From: Parvibaculum sp039680535
Lineage (GTDB): Bacteria > Pseudomonadota > Alphaproteobacteria > Parvibaculales > Parvibaculaceae
DNA length: 64,000 bases
NCBI RefSeq assembly: GCF_039680535.1
Contig: NZ_JBDKSS010000013.1
Location: 372,001 to 436,000, forward strand
Direction of reading: 5' to 3'
The notes beneath the pieces were generated by a model. That model saw only the letters and a program-made list of their open reading frames with translations, did no database searches and was not told where the DNA came from. Position numbers and translations under genes: made by a program. Shown here piece after piece: positions 34,368-44,025 of the stretch (position 1 is the first letter of the stretch; each line of letters starts with the position of its first letter).

Positions 34368-35822
34368 ATGCTGTTTCCGACCCTCGAGTTCGGGATCTTC
34401 TTTCTGATCGTCTTCACGGTCGGATGGGGCCTGCGCGCGACTCCTCTCTGGCGCAAATATTTCCTCGTCGCGGCAAGTTACGTCTTCTACGGGTGGTGGG
34501 ACTGGCGGTTCACCGGCCTTCTCTTTGCGACGACGCTCATCAATTATCTGGGCGGTCTTGCGCTCGGCGGTACGAAGCGTGTCGGGTTTCGCAAATTCAT
34601 CGTCGGCATGACCGTCGCCGTCGATCTCGGCGTGCTGGCGTTCTTCAAATATTACGGCTTCTTCCTCACCTCGCTTGACGAGCTTCTGACGGCGCTGGGG
34701 TTGCATCGCGATCTGCCGTTTCTCGAGATCATTCTTCCGATCGGCATTTCCTTCTTCACCTTCCAGGGCATTTCTTACGTCGTCGACGTCTATCGCGGTC
34801 ATATCGCGGTCGAGAAGTCGCTGCTCGATGTGATGCTCTTCAAATCCTTCTTTCCGCAGCTCGTCGCCGGGCCCATCGTGCGCGCGGCCGATTTCATTCC
34901 GCAGCTCCATGCGCCGGCCCGGCTGACGCGGGAGCATATCGCGGTGGGCACCGTGCTCGTTCTGACCGGCCTCGCCAAGAAGATGGTCATTGCCAACTAT
35001 CTGGCGACGGAACTCGTCGACCCGATCTTCTTCGACCCGACGGCGGTGGGCGCGCTCGATCTGCTCGTCGGCATGTATGGCTACGCCGTGCAGATCTATT
35101 GCGACTTCTCGGGCTATAGCGACATCGCCATCGGTGTCGCGGCGCTGCTTGGCTACCGGTTCCGCGAGAATTTCGATCAGCCCTACCGCGCGTCGAGCCT
35201 TCAGGACTTCTGGCGGCGCTGGCACATCTCGCTATCGAGCTGGCTGCGCGACTATCTCTACATTCCGCTGGGCGGTAGCAGGGGTAGCGAAGCGAAGACC
35301 TATCGCAATCTCTTCCTCACCATGTTTCTTGGCGGCATCTGGCACGGCGCGGCATGGACATTCGTGATCTGGGGCGCGCTTCACGGCGCGATGCTCGGCA
35401 TCGAGCGCTTCGTCCGCGCCAAGCTCGACGAACTGGCGCCGCCTCAGGCCGATGAAGATGTGCCTGTTCTCTCCCGGCTCGGAAATTTTGCGCAGCGTGC
35501 GGTCGGCGTTTTCTGGACATTCCATTTCGTCTGCTTCGCCTGGATATTCTTTCGTGCCGGCAGCTTCGCCACCGCGCAGGACTATCTCAAGGGCCTGGCA
35601 GACTGGACGGGAAGCCATGATCATGTGACGCCGTTCCTTGTCGGGCTCATTGCGCTGGGAATGGTCTTCCAGTTCACCCCGAGGGGATTGGGGCGCGAAC
35701 TGGCGCTGGCAATCCGGGCTCTTCCTTCGCCGCTGCTCGGGCTGCTGCTTGGGGCGGGCATTCTGATCATCTGGGCCGTGGCGCCGGATGGCGTTGCGCC
35801 TTTCATCTATTTCCAGTTCTGA
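34368..35822 (+). CDS. MBOAT-family O-acyltransferase (AlgI-like)
   Basis: A 484-residue polytopic membrane acyltransferase. It follows the AlgI pattern: FYGWWDWRF near the N-terminus, IGISFFTFQGISYVVDVYRG, QLVAGPIVRAADFIPQL, DFSGYSDIAIGVAALLGYRF, FWRRWHISLSSWLRDYLYIP, and the catalytic-His region FLGGIWHGAAWTFVIWGALH. Such proteins pass acetyl groups across the inner membrane to periplasmic SGNH partners, which attach them to polysaccharide or peptidoglycan. Two SGNH genes lie upstream in the same direction. The ATG at 34368 starts the conserved region. Confidence 0.93.
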   Translation: MLFPTLEFGIFFLIVFTVGWGLRATPLWRKYFLVAASYVFYGWWDWRFTGLLFATTLINYLGGLALGGTKRVGFRKFIVGMTVAVDLGVLAFFKYYGFFLTSLDELLTALGLHRDLPFLEIILPIGISFFTFQGISYVVDVYRGHIAVEKSLLDVMLFKSFFPQLVAGPIVRAADFIPQLHAPARLTREHIAVGTVLVLTGLAKKMVIANYLATELVDPIFFDPTAVGALDLLVGMYGYAVQIYCDFSGYSDIAIGVAALLGYRFRENFDQPYRASSLQDFWRRWHISLSSWLRDYLYIPLGGSRGSEAKTYRNLFLTMFLGGIWHGAAWTFVIWGALHGAMLGIERFVRAKLDELAPPQADEDVPVLSRLGNFAQRAVGVFWTFHFVCFAWIFFRAGSFATAQDYLKGLADWTGSHDHVTPFLVGLIALGMVFQFTPRGLGRELALAIRALPSPLLGLLLGAGILIIWAVAPDGVAPFIYFQF

Positions 35823-35832
35823 GGAAGCGGTC

Positions 35833-36210
35833 ATGCTCGATCTTCTCGACGGCACGACGACCGACGACGACAGGCTGGAGACGGTGCGTATCGCCGATCT
35901 GGAGCGTGAGGAGACGACGCGGCGCAGCGTCGCTAGGTTCGCGCGCGCCATGTGGATCGCCCTCGCCATGCTGCTTCTTTTCAGCAGCGGCCAGCTCGTT
36001 ACGGTGGTGAATGGATTCGGTGTCGGCCCGGTTCAGGATGCGGCGGTTGCCCTGGCTGCGACCTGGAACGAACAGGCGGAGAAGAACGGCCTCTCGGCGC
36101 CAGTGGCGGCCATTCGCACTTTCGTGGAAAGGTTGCGCGGTGCGGCCTGGAGCGAGTTGCGCGACAGCTCGGTCGAATTGCGCGGTGCCTTTGGTGACGC
36201 GAAGGGCTGA
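35833..36210 (+). CDS. Small single-pass membrane protein linked to the MBOAT gene
   Basis: A 125-residue protein with no family I recognise. It follows the MBOAT stop by 10 bases with GAGGAAGCGG as the ribosome site, so it is very probably cotranslated. A charged N-terminal cytoplasmic part (about 1-40) is followed by one membrane helix (about 41-65, MWIALAMLLLFSSGQLV) and a periplasmic tail (about 66-125) with amphipathic helices. The position suggests an anchor or assembly factor for the SGNH-MBOAT acyltransfer system. Confidence 0.75.
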   Translation: MLDLLDGTTTDDDRLETVRIADLEREETTRRSVARFARAMWIALAMLLLFSSGQLVTVVNGFGVGPVQDAAVALAATWNEQAEKNGLSAPVAAIRTFVERLRGAAWSELRDSSVELRGAFGDAKG

Positions 36211-36220
36211 CCGCAAAAGG

Positions 36221-36252
36221 AAAGGCCCCGCCGAATTCGGCAGGACCTTTTG
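36221..36252. terminator. Bidirectional terminator between MBOAT operon and gltD
   Basis: An imperfect hairpin with AAAGG/CCTTT ends and a GCCG/CGGC top around AATT lies between convergent genes. It is preceded by AAAA and followed by TTTTGATTTT, giving U-tracts on both strands. Confidence 0.65.
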
Positions 36253-36274
36253 ATTTTGCGTCTATCCGCCGTCT

Positions 36275-37693
36275 TCAGCGGGGAAGCGTCGTCTCGCCCA
36301 TCAGGAAAAGATCGACTTCGCGCGCAGCCTGACGGCCTTCGCGGATCGCCCAGACGACGAGCGACTGGCCGCGGCGCATGTCGCCAGCCGAGAAGATCTT
36401 GTCCTTGGCGGTCTTGTAGGTCGCCGTGTCGGCGGCGACGTTGCCGCGCTTGTCGAGGTCGATGGCGAGTTCCGTCAGCATGCCTTCATGCACCGGATGG
36501 ACGAAGCCCATCGCCAGCAGCACGAGGTCGGCCTTGAGTTCGAACTCGCTGCCGGGGATCGCCTGCATCTTGTCGTCGAGACGCATGCATTCGATCGCAG
36601 TCACCTGACCGGCTTCGCCGATAATGCGCTTCGTCATCACGGCGAAATCGCGGACAGCGCCTTCGGCCTGGCTCGACGAGGTGCGCATCTTGAGCGGCCA
36701 GTCGGGCCAGGTGAGCAGCTTGTTTTCCTTCTCGGGCGGCGCAGGCATGATTTCAAGCTGCGTCACCGAGACGGCGCCCTGACGGAGCGAGGTGCCGATG
36801 CAGTCGGAGCCCGTGTCGCCGCCACCGATGACGATGACATGCTTGCCCTCGGCAAGGATGGGCTCGGCATTGAGGAGCGGTTCGTCCGACACGCGGCGGT
36901 TCTGCTGCGGCAGGAATTCCATCGCGAAGTGAACGCCGCGAAGGTCGCGGCCTTCGACCGGAAGATCGCGGGGCTTCTCGGAGCCGCCGGTCAGCACGAC
37001 GGCGTCGAAATCGTCGACGAGATCGGCGGCCTTCTGCGTCACGCCGATATGGGCGCCATAGTGGAAGGTCGCGCCCTCGGCTTCCATCTGGGCGACGCGA
37101 CGGTCGATCAGGTGCTTTTCCATCTTGAAGTCGGGAATGCCGTAGCGGAGTAGGCCGCCGGCCTTCGCGTTCTTCTCGAAGACATGGACGTCATGGCCGG
37201 CACGGGCGAGCTGCTGAGCGCAGGCGAGGCCCGCGGGGCCGGAGCCCACGACCGCGACCTTCTTGCCGGTCTTGCGCTTCGGTGCCTCCGGCACGATCCA
37301 GCCTTCGGTCCAGCCGCGGTCGACGATGGCGCATTCGATGGTCTTGATCGTGACGGGCGCTTCCTGAAGGTTCAGCGTGCAGGATGCCTCGCAGGGAGCG
37401 GGGCAGATGCGGCCGGTGAACTCCGGGAAGTTGTTCGTCGTGTGCAGGTTGCGGCAGGCCTCCTGCCACTCGCCGTGATAGACCAGATCGTTCCAGTCGG
37501 GGATCTGGTTATTCACCGGGCAGCCATTGTGGCAGTAGGGAATGCCGCAATCCATGCAGCGCGAGGCCTGATCCCGCGTGGCGCTCTCGCCCAGCGGAAT
37601 CACGAACTCATTGTAGTTGCGGACACGGTCCGCGGCCGGAAGGTACTTGCGATCCTGCCGGTCGATTTCCAGGAATCCTGTGATCTTTCCCAC
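36275..37693 (-). CDS. gltD: Glutamate synthase (NADPH) small subunit
   Basis: The 472-residue beta subunit takes electrons from NADPH through FAD and two [4Fe-4S] clusters to the large subunit. The N-terminal cluster cysteines are in CMDCGIPYCHNGCP and CPAPCEASC; dinucleotide-binding motifs are VVGSGPAGLACAQQLARAGH and VIGGGDTGSDCIG. The start is GTG, one base after the gltB stop, with GGAGAG inside the end of gltB, so the two are translationally coupled. Ammonium assimilation in the cytoplasm is the role. Confidence 0.96.
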   Translation of the reverse strand: MGKITGFLEIDRQDRKYLPAADRVRNYNEFVIPLGESATRDQASRCMDCGIPYCHNGCPVNNQIPDWNDLVYHGEWQEACRNLHTTNNFPEFTGRICPAPCEASCTLNLQEAPVTIKTIECAIVDRGWTEGWIVPEAPKRKTGKKVAVVGSGPAGLACAQQLARAGHDVHVFEKNAKAGGLLRYGIPDFKMEKHLIDRRVAQMEAEGATFHYGAHIGVTQKAADLVDDFDAVVLTGGSEKPRDLPVEGRDLRGVHFAMEFLPQQNRRVSDEPLLNAEPILAEGKHVIVIGGGDTGSDCIGTSLRQGAVSVTQLEIMPAPPEKENKLLTWPDWPLKMRTSSSQAEGAVRDFAVMTKRIIGEAGQVTAIECMRLDDKMQAIPGSEFELKADLVLLAMGFVHPVHEGMLTELAIDLDKRGNVAADTATYKTAKDKIFSAGDMRRGQSLVVWAIREGRQAAREVDLFLMGETTLPR

Positions 37694-37694
37694 G

Positions 37695-40600
37695 TTACTC
37701 TCCTGCCACGGCGATTGCCTCGGCGGCGCTTTCCTGCGCGCGCGCCATTTCCTTCAGGGCGCGCCGGTACTCGACCGGCATGACCTTGCGGAATTTGGGC
37801 AGCATCGCGGCCCAGTTGGCGAGAATGTCCTTCGCACGCGACGAGTTGGTGTAGCGCGCATGGTTCTCGATGAGCTGGCGAAGACGCTCGGCATCGAAGC
37901 GGGTCATGTCCGACATCACGTCGACGCGGCCATGGGCTTCGAGATCGCCGCCCTGATGGTGCACCTTCTCCAGCACATCGTCCTCGGCCTCGATCGGCTC
38001 GAGCGCAACCATGGCCATGTTGCAGCGCTTCTCGAACATGCCGTCCTCATCGAGGACATAGGCGATGCCGCCCGACATGCCGGCCGCGAAGTTGCGGCCG
38101 GTCTGGCCGAGAACGACGACGATGCCGCCGGTCATGTATTCGCAGCCGTGATCGCCCGTGCCTTCGACGACGGCGATGGCACCGGAGTTGCGAACCGCGA
38201 AGCGCTCGCCCGCGACGCCGCGGAAGTAGCTCTCGCCGGAGATCGCGCCGTAAAGCACCGTATTGCCGACGATGATCGACTTCTCGGGAACGATACGCGT
38301 GTTCTTCGGCGGATAGACGATGAGCCGTCCGCCCGAAAGACCCTTGCCGACATAGTCGTTGGCCTGGCCTTCGAGTTCGAGCGTGACGCCCTTCGCGACC
38401 CATGCGCCGAAGCTCTGGCCCGAAGTGCCGTTGAACTTCACATGGATCGTGTCGTCAGGCAGTCCCGCATGACCATAGGCCTTGGCAACGACACCGGAGA
38501 GCATGGCGCCAGCGGTGCGGTCGACATTGGTGATCGGCATTTCGATCTGAACGGGCTTCTTCGTCTCGATGGCGGTCTTCGCCTCGGCGATGAGCTTGCG
38601 ATCCAGCACCGTCTCGATCTGATGGTGCTGGTTTTCGCTCTTGAAGATGCCCACTTCGCCATCGACCTTCGGCGCGTGGAAGAGGCGCGAGAAGTCGAGG
38701 CCATGCGCCTTCCAATGCTCGACGACCTTGCGCTTGTCGAGCATGTGGAGCTGGCCGATCATCTCGTTGAACGAGCGATAGCCGAGCGAGGCCATGTATT
38801 CACGCACTTCTTCGGCGACGAAGAAGAAGTAGTTGATCACATGCTCGGGCGCGCCGACGAAACGCTTCCTGAGTTCAGGATCCTGCGTTGCGACGCCGAC
38901 CGGGCAGGTGTTGAGATGGCACTTGCGCATCATGATGCAGCCGGCCGCGATGAGCGGCGCGGTGGCGAAGCCGAACTCGTCGGCGCCGAGCAGCGCACCG
39001 ATGACGACGTCGCGGCCTGTGCGCAGACCGCCATCGACCTGCACGGTGATGCGGCTGCGCAGACGGTTCAGCACCAGCGTCTGATGCGTTTCGGCAAGGC
39101 CGATCTCCCAGGGGGAACCGGCATGCTTGATCGAAGTGAGCGGCGAAGCGCCCGTGCCGCCCTCGAAGCCCGAAATGGTCACATGGTCGGCGCGCGCCTT
39201 CGAGACGCCGGCGGCAACCGTGCCGACGCCGATTTCAGAAACGAGCTTCACGGACACCTGACCGTCGGGATTGACGTTCTTGAGGTCGTAGATGAGCTGG
39301 GCCAGGTCTTCGATCGAGTAGATGTCGTGATGCGGGGGCGGGGAGATGAGGCCCACGCCCGGCGTCGAGTGGCGCACCTTGGCGATGGTCGCGTCGACCT
39401 TGTGGCCGGGCAGCTGTCCGCCTTCGCCGGGCTTCGCACCCTGCGCCATCTTGATCTGCATCATGTCCGAGTTGACGAGATACTCGGTGGTGACGCCGAA
39501 ACGGCCGGACGCCACCTGCTTGATGGAGGAGCGCATCGAGTCGCCATTCGGCATCGGCACGAAGCGGTCGGCTTCCTCGCCGCCTTCGCCCGTGTTCGAG
39601 CGGCCGCCGATGCGGTTCATGGCGATGGCAAGCGTCGTATGCGCTTCGCGGCTGATCGAGCCGTAGGACATGGCGCCCGTTGCGAAGCGCTTGACGATAT
39701 CGACGGCAGGCTCGACCTCGTCGAGCGGCACGGGCTTGCGCCCGTCCTGTTCGGCGGTCTTGACCTCGAAGAGGCCACGGATGGTCAGCAGGCGCTGGCT
39801 CTGGTCGTTGATGCGCTCGGCAAAGTCGCGATACTTGTCGCGGCTGTTGCCGCGCACGGCGTGCTGAAGATCGCGCACGCTGTCAGCATTCCAGGCATGT
39901 TCCTCGCCACGCATGCGATGAGCATATTCGCCGCCGACCTCGAGCATGTTGCGCAGGTAGGGCGTGTCGCCGAAGGCTGCCTGATGACGGCGGAACGTCT
40001 CTTCCGCGATCTCATTGCAGCCGACGCCTTCGATAACGCTCTGCGTGCCCGTGAAGTACTTCTTCACGAAAGCGGAGTTGAGGCCGATGCCGTCGAAAAT
40101 CTGCGCGCCGCAATAGGACTGGTAGGTCGAGATGCCCATCTTGGACATGACCTTGAGCAGGCCCTTGTCGATCGCCTTGATGAAGCGCTTGTTGACCTCA
40201 TAGGCCGTCAGCTTCTCGTCGAGGTCGGGAAGCATCGCTTCCAGCGTCTCGAAGGCGAGATAGGGGTTGATCGCTTCCGCGCCATAGCCCGCGAGACAGG
40301 CGAAGTGATGCACCTCGCGCGCCTCGCCCGTCTCGACGACGAGACCGACCGAGGTACGCAGACCCTTGCGGATCAGGTGGTGATGAACGGCAGAAGTTGC
40401 CAGCAGCGCCGGGATCGCCATCCGCTCCGCCGAAACCGCGCGGTCCGACAGGATGATGATGTTGAAGCCCTTGGTGACCGCTTCTTCCGCGCGTTCGCAC
40501 AGCCGGTCGAGCATCACTTCCATGGCCTGCGCGCCGCGCTCGGCCTTGTAGGTGATGTCCAGCGTCTCGGCGCGGAAGTGATTGTCCGCCACCTCGCCGA

Positions 40601-42386
40601 TCTGGCGGATCTTTTCGAGGTCTTCATTGGTCAGGATCGGCTGGCGCACTTCGAGGCGCTTCACCTTCGACATGCCCTTGAGATCGAGCAGGTTCGGGCG
40701 CGGGCCGATGAAAGACACCAGCGACATGACGAGTTCTTCGCGGATCGGGTCGATCGGCGGGTTCGTCACCTGTGCGAAGTTCTGCTTGAAGTAGGTGTAG
40801 AGCATCTTCGACTTCGACGAGAGCGCGGAGATGGGCGTGTCGGTGCCCATCGAGCCGATCGCTTCCTGCCCCTCGATCGCCATGGGCGACATGAGGAACT
40901 TGATGTCTTCCTGCGTGTAGCCGAAGGCCTGCTGCAGATCGAGCAGGTTCGCCGCGTCGGATGCCGCGGGCGGCGCCTTCTTCACGGGCGCGGGCATGTC
41001 CTCGAGCACGATCTGCGTGCGGTCGAGCCATGTCTGATAGGGGTGAAGCTTCGCGAGCTTCGCCTTGATCTCGTCGTCGGCAATGATGCGGTGCTCTTCG
41101 AGATCGATGAGCAGCATCTTGCCCGGCTGGAGGCGCCACTTCTCGACGATGCTCTCCTCGGGAACGGGCAGCACGCCCATTTCCGACGCCATGATGACAT
41201 TGCCCTCGTCGGTGACAAAATAGCGCGCAGGGCGCAGGCCGTTGCGGTCGAGCGTCGCGCCGATCTGGCGGCCATCGGTGAAGGCAACGGCGGCGGGGCC
41301 GTCCCACGGCTCCATCAGGGCGGCGTGGTATTCGTAGAAGGCGCGGCGGTCCTCATCCATGAGCGGGTTGCCCGCCCAGGCTTCCGGGATGAGCATCATC
41401 ATCGCATGGGAGAGCGAGTAGCCGCCCATGACGAGTAGTTCGAGCGCGTTGTCGAAATAGGCCGAGTCGGACTGGCCTTCGACAGCGACAGGCCAGAGCT
41501 TCTTCAGGTCGTCGCCGAGAATCTCCGATTCCATCGACGAGTAGCGCGCCTGGATCCAGTTGACGTTGCCCCGCACCGTGTTGATCTCGCCATTGTGGCA
41601 GATCATGCGGAAGGGGTGCGCGAGGCGCCATGTCGGGAAGGTGTTGGTCGAGAAGCGCTGATGGACGAGAGCAAGTCCTGTCACCACGCGCGGATCGCTG
41701 AGGTCCTTGTAATAGGAACCCACCTGCGCGGCGAGCAGCATGCCCTTGTAGACGATGGTGCGCGACGAAAGCGAAGGAATGTAGAAATCCTTCGGCATCG
41801 TCTGGCTTTCGTGGAACAGCGTGTTGAATATACGCTTGCGGATCACGAAAAGCTTGCGCTCGAAATGGTTCTGATCCGTCGTCGACGGACCCTTGCCGAT
41901 GAAGGCCTGACGATGCGCGGGCTCGGTCGGCTTCACCGAGTAGCCGAGATCCGAATTGTCGACGGGCACTTCGCGCCAGCCAAGGAACACCTGGCCTTCC
42001 TCGGCGACGATATGCTCGACAAGGTCCATCACGCGCTTGCGCTCGGCATCGTCCTTCGACAGGAAGAAATGACCGACGCCATATTCGCCGATGGCAGGCA
42101 GGCTGAAGCCGAGACGCGCAGCTTCCTCGCGGAAGAAGCCGTCCGGAATCTGGATGAGGATGCCCGCGCCGTCGCCCGCCTTGGGGTCGGCGCCGACCGC
42201 GCCGCGATGCTCGAGATTCTCGAGAATGCGCAGGCCGTCCTCGACGATCTTGTGCGATTTTCGGTTATGGATATTCGCCACGAAGCCGATGCCGCAGGCA
42301 TCGCGTTCGTTCCGGGGGTCATAGAGACCCTGCGCGTCGGGTAGACCGCCCGCAGGAAGCGCCACCATGGCTTGCTTCTCCGTCAT
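37695..42386 (-). CDS. gltB: Glutamate synthase (NADPH) large subunit
   Basis: The 1563-residue alpha subunit of GOGAT converts glutamine plus 2-oxoglutarate into two glutamates. ATG 42386 follows AGGTGAGGA. The class II glutaminase domain begins at Cys31 (RDACGIGFVANIHNRK), so about 30 residues are a propeptide removed to expose the catalytic cysteine. The FMN-binding synthase domain holds the [3Fe-4S] cysteines in CIMMRKCHLNTCPVGV, and the C-terminal beta-helix GXGXG domain follows. Length is normal and no breaks are seen. Confidence 0.97.
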   Translation of the reverse strand: MTEKQAMVALPAGGLPDAQGLYDPRNERDACGIGFVANIHNRKSHKIVEDGLRILENLEHRGAVGADPKAGDGAGILIQIPDGFFREEAARLGFSLPAIGEYGVGHFFLSKDDAERKRVMDLVEHIVAEEGQVFLGWREVPVDNSDLGYSVKPTEPAHRQAFIGKGPSTTDQNHFERKLFVIRKRIFNTLFHESQTMPKDFYIPSLSSRTIVYKGMLLAAQVGSYYKDLSDPRVVTGLALVHQRFSTNTFPTWRLAHPFRMICHNGEINTVRGNVNWIQARYSSMESEILGDDLKKLWPVAVEGQSDSAYFDNALELLVMGGYSLSHAMMMLIPEAWAGNPLMDEDRRAFYEYHAALMEPWDGPAAVAFTDGRQIGATLDRNGLRPARYFVTDEGNVIMASEMGVLPVPEESIVEKWRLQPGKMLLIDLEEHRIIADDEIKAKLAKLHPYQTWLDRTQIVLEDMPAPVKKAPPAASDAANLLDLQQAFGYTQEDIKFLMSPMAIEGQEAIGSMGTDTPISALSSKSKMLYTYFKQNFAQVTNPPIDPIREELVMSLVSFIGPRPNLLDLKGMSKVKRLEVRQPILTNEDLEKIRQIGEVADNHFRAETLDITYKAERGAQAMEVMLDRLCERAEEAVTKGFNIIILSDRAVSAERMAIPALLATSAVHHHLIRKGLRTSVGLVVETGEAREVHHFACLAGYGAEAINPYLAFETLEAMLPDLDEKLTAYEVNKRFIKAIDKGLLKVMSKMGISTYQSYCGAQIFDGIGLNSAFVKKYFTGTQSVIEGVGCNEIAEETFRRHQAAFGDTPYLRNMLEVGGEYAHRMRGEEHAWNADSVRDLQHAVRGNSRDKYRDFAERINDQSQRLLTIRGLFEVKTAEQDGRKPVPLDEVEPAVDIVKRFATGAMSYGSISREAHTTLAIAMNRIGGRSNTGEGGEEADRFVPMPNGDSMRSSIKQVASGRFGVTTEYLVNSDMMQIKMAQGAKPGEGGQLPGHKVDATIAKVRHSTPGVGLISPPPHHDIYSIEDLAQLIYDLKNVNPDGQVSVKLVSEIGVGTVAAGVSKARADHVTISGFEGGTGASPLTSIKHAGSPWEIGLAETHQTLVLNRLRSRITVQVDGGLRTGRDVVIGALLGADEFGFATAPLIAAGCIMMRKCHLNTCPVGVATQDPELRKRFVGAPEHVINYFFFVAEEVREYMASLGYRSFNEMIGQLHMLDKRKVVEHWKAHGLDFSRLFHAPKVDGEVGIFKSENQHHQIETVLDRKLIAEAKTAIETKKPVQIEMPITNVDRTAGAMLSGVVAKAYGHAGLPDDTIHVKFNGTSGQSFGAWVAKGVTLELEGQANDYVGKGLSGGRLIVYPPKNTRIVPEKSIIVGNTVLYGAISGESYFRGVAGERFAVRNSGAIAVVEGTGDHGCEYMTGGIVVVLGQTGRNFAAGMSGGIAYVLDEDGMFEKRCNMAMVALEPIEAEDDVLEKVHHQGGDLEAHGRVDVMSDMTRFDAERLRQLIENHARYTNSSRAKDILANWAAMLPKFRKVMPVEYRRALKEMARAQESAAEAIAVAGE

Positions 42387-42894
42387 ATCCAAAATCCTCA
42401 CCTGTCTGTCCCCATGTGCGTCTGGAGGCAGACCGTTCCCGTTGCCATTTACGTTCTGATGCCTGCCGAGCGCCCTTGCGGGGCGCCAGAGGCCGCGGAA
42501 CGCTTATCGGATCGCACGCCTAATTGCAAAATTGACCCGCAGGGCGCTCGTTGCCCCGTCGCTCAGTTCGCCGACAGACTCTAACTCTTTGAAATTAAAG
42601 GTAAATCTGCGAACATCGCGGATTGGTCCGCTGCTGCTCGCGAGATTGCACCCTATGTTGAGGGGGCAAGCCCACTTCAGCGAGTGGATCATGCCCAATG
42701 CGCCGGTTTGAATCAAGCAAATATGGCAGGATTGCTGACCTAAAAATGACGCAGGCCGGTTTCCTCTCCGGGCGTTGCAAAAACGCCTCGCCCTTAACCC
42801 TCGCCCTTGGGGGGGCTGGCCTATCTCCCGGGCGCCATGCGAAATTCCCGGCTTCGTCGTCCCACCTGACATCAAAGCACCGAGGTCCGACCCC
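42387..42894. other. Long intergenic region between gltB and threonine aldolase
   Basis: About 500 bases with no convincing gene. It should hold the gltB promoter (minus strand) and the aldolase promoter (plus strand), but I could not assign a good -35/-10 pair to either. A GCGCCC-TTGC-GGGCGC hairpin (42470-42486) would lie in the gltB leader. A short AT-rich patch (42575-42605) is the likeliest gltB promoter zone. No riboswitch was recognised. Confidence 0.4.
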
Positions 42895-43932
42895 TTGATC
42901 TTCACCAGCGACAACGCATTCGGCGTGGCGCCCGAAATCCTCGAAGCCATCTCGCGCGCCAACGAAGGCGCTGTTGTTTCATATGGTGGAGACGAGATCA
43001 CGAAGCGGCTGGAAGGGCGCTTTGCCGAAATCTTCGAACACGAGGTTGCGGTCTTTCCCGTGGCCACCGGCACGGCGGCAAATGCGCTGGCGCTTGCGAC
43101 GCTGACGCCGCCCTACGGCGCCATCCTCTGTCACGAACATGCGCATGTGAATGCGGACGAATGCGGCGCGCCGGAGATGTTCACCGGCGGCGCGAAGCTC
43201 GTCGGCGTCTCGGGCGCAGCCGGCAAGGTCGATCCGGCGGCGCTCGAAATCGCCCTTGCGGCGATGCCCGCGGGCAATGTCCATAATGCGCAGCCGTCGA
43301 CGCTGACGCTGACGCAGTCGACCGAATTCGGCGCGGTCTACAGTATCGAAGAGTTGCGCCGTCTGACCGGCGTGGCGCGGGAGCGGAGGCTTGCCGTTCA
43401 TATGGATGGCGCGCGTTTCGCCAATGCGCTGGTAACGCTCGGCTGCACACCCGCCGAGATGACCTGGAAGGCGGGCGTCGACGTCCTCTCCTTCGGCGCA
43501 ACCAAGAACGGCGCGCTGGCCGCCGAGGCCGTCGTCTTCTTCGATCCGGCCCGCGCGACCGACTTCGGTTTTCGCCGCAAGCGTTCGGGGCATCTCTTCT
43601 CGAAGATGCGCTTCGTGTCGGCGCAGCTCGAAGCCTATCTGGCCGGCGGGCTCTGGCTTCGCAATGCCGGCCACGCCAATGCGATGGCGAAACGCATGGC
43701 GGCGGGTTTGGCTCTCGTCAATTCGGCACGGCTGCTGGCGCCCGTGGACGCAAACGAAATCTTCGTTCGCCTGCCTCGCGGGATGCTGAAGCGTCTGCGC
43801 GAAGCAGGTGCGGGCTTTCATCCCTGGCCGATGGATGGCGACGATGCCGAGAACCGCACGATCAGGCTTGTCGCATCCTTCGCCACGCGAGCCGAGGATG
43901 TCGATCAGTTCCTGCAGGTTGTGAGCGGTTGA
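42895..43932 (+). CDS. ltaE: Low-specificity L-threonine aldolase
   Basis: A 345-residue PLP enzyme that splits threonine or allo-threonine into glycine and acetaldehyde. TTG 42895 is chosen because GAGGT lies eight bases upstream and the family N-terminus (FTSDNAFGVAPEIL) begins there; the frame is open upstream without conserved sequence. Motifs: VSYGGDEITKRLE, FPVATGTAANALAL, HMDGARFANALV with the PLP-binding Asp and Arg, and the Schiff-base Lys in SFGATKNGAL. Cytoplasmic glycine supply or threonine catabolism. Confidence 0.92.
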   Translation: MIFTSDNAFGVAPEILEAISRANEGAVVSYGGDEITKRLEGRFAEIFEHEVAVFPVATGTAANALALATLTPPYGAILCHEHAHVNADECGAPEMFTGGAKLVGVSGAAGKVDPAALEIALAAMPAGNVHNAQPSTLTLTQSTEFGAVYSIEELRRLTGVARERRLAVHMDGARFANALVTLGCTPAEMTWKAGVDVLSFGATKNGALAAEAVVFFDPARATDFGFRRKRSGHLFSKMRFVSAQLEAYLAGGLWLRNAGHANAMAKRMAAGLALVNSARLLAPVDANEIFVRLPRGMLKRLREAGAGFHPWPMDGDDAENRTIRLVASFATRAEDVDQFLQVVSG

Positions 43933-44025
43933 GCGCCCTGGCGTCTCTGCTCTTTAGCCTTCATTAAGCCTACGGCCGCTAGGCTCGCGGAGCCGGAGTC
44001 TCCCCGGCAGCATCCGGGGTCAGGC

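Noticed and set aside
37617..41438. A 1273-codon open frame on the plus strand, antisense to gltB
   Set aside because: It lies entirely over gltB, which has unambiguous domain motifs. High-GC third-position bias opens long antisense frames; the translation is rich in Arg, Asp, Ala and His and shows no family motifs.
42372..42584. A 70-codon open frame in the gltB upstream region
   Set aside because: No ribosome site, overlaps the gltB start, no conserved-looking segment; likely leader or promoter DNA.
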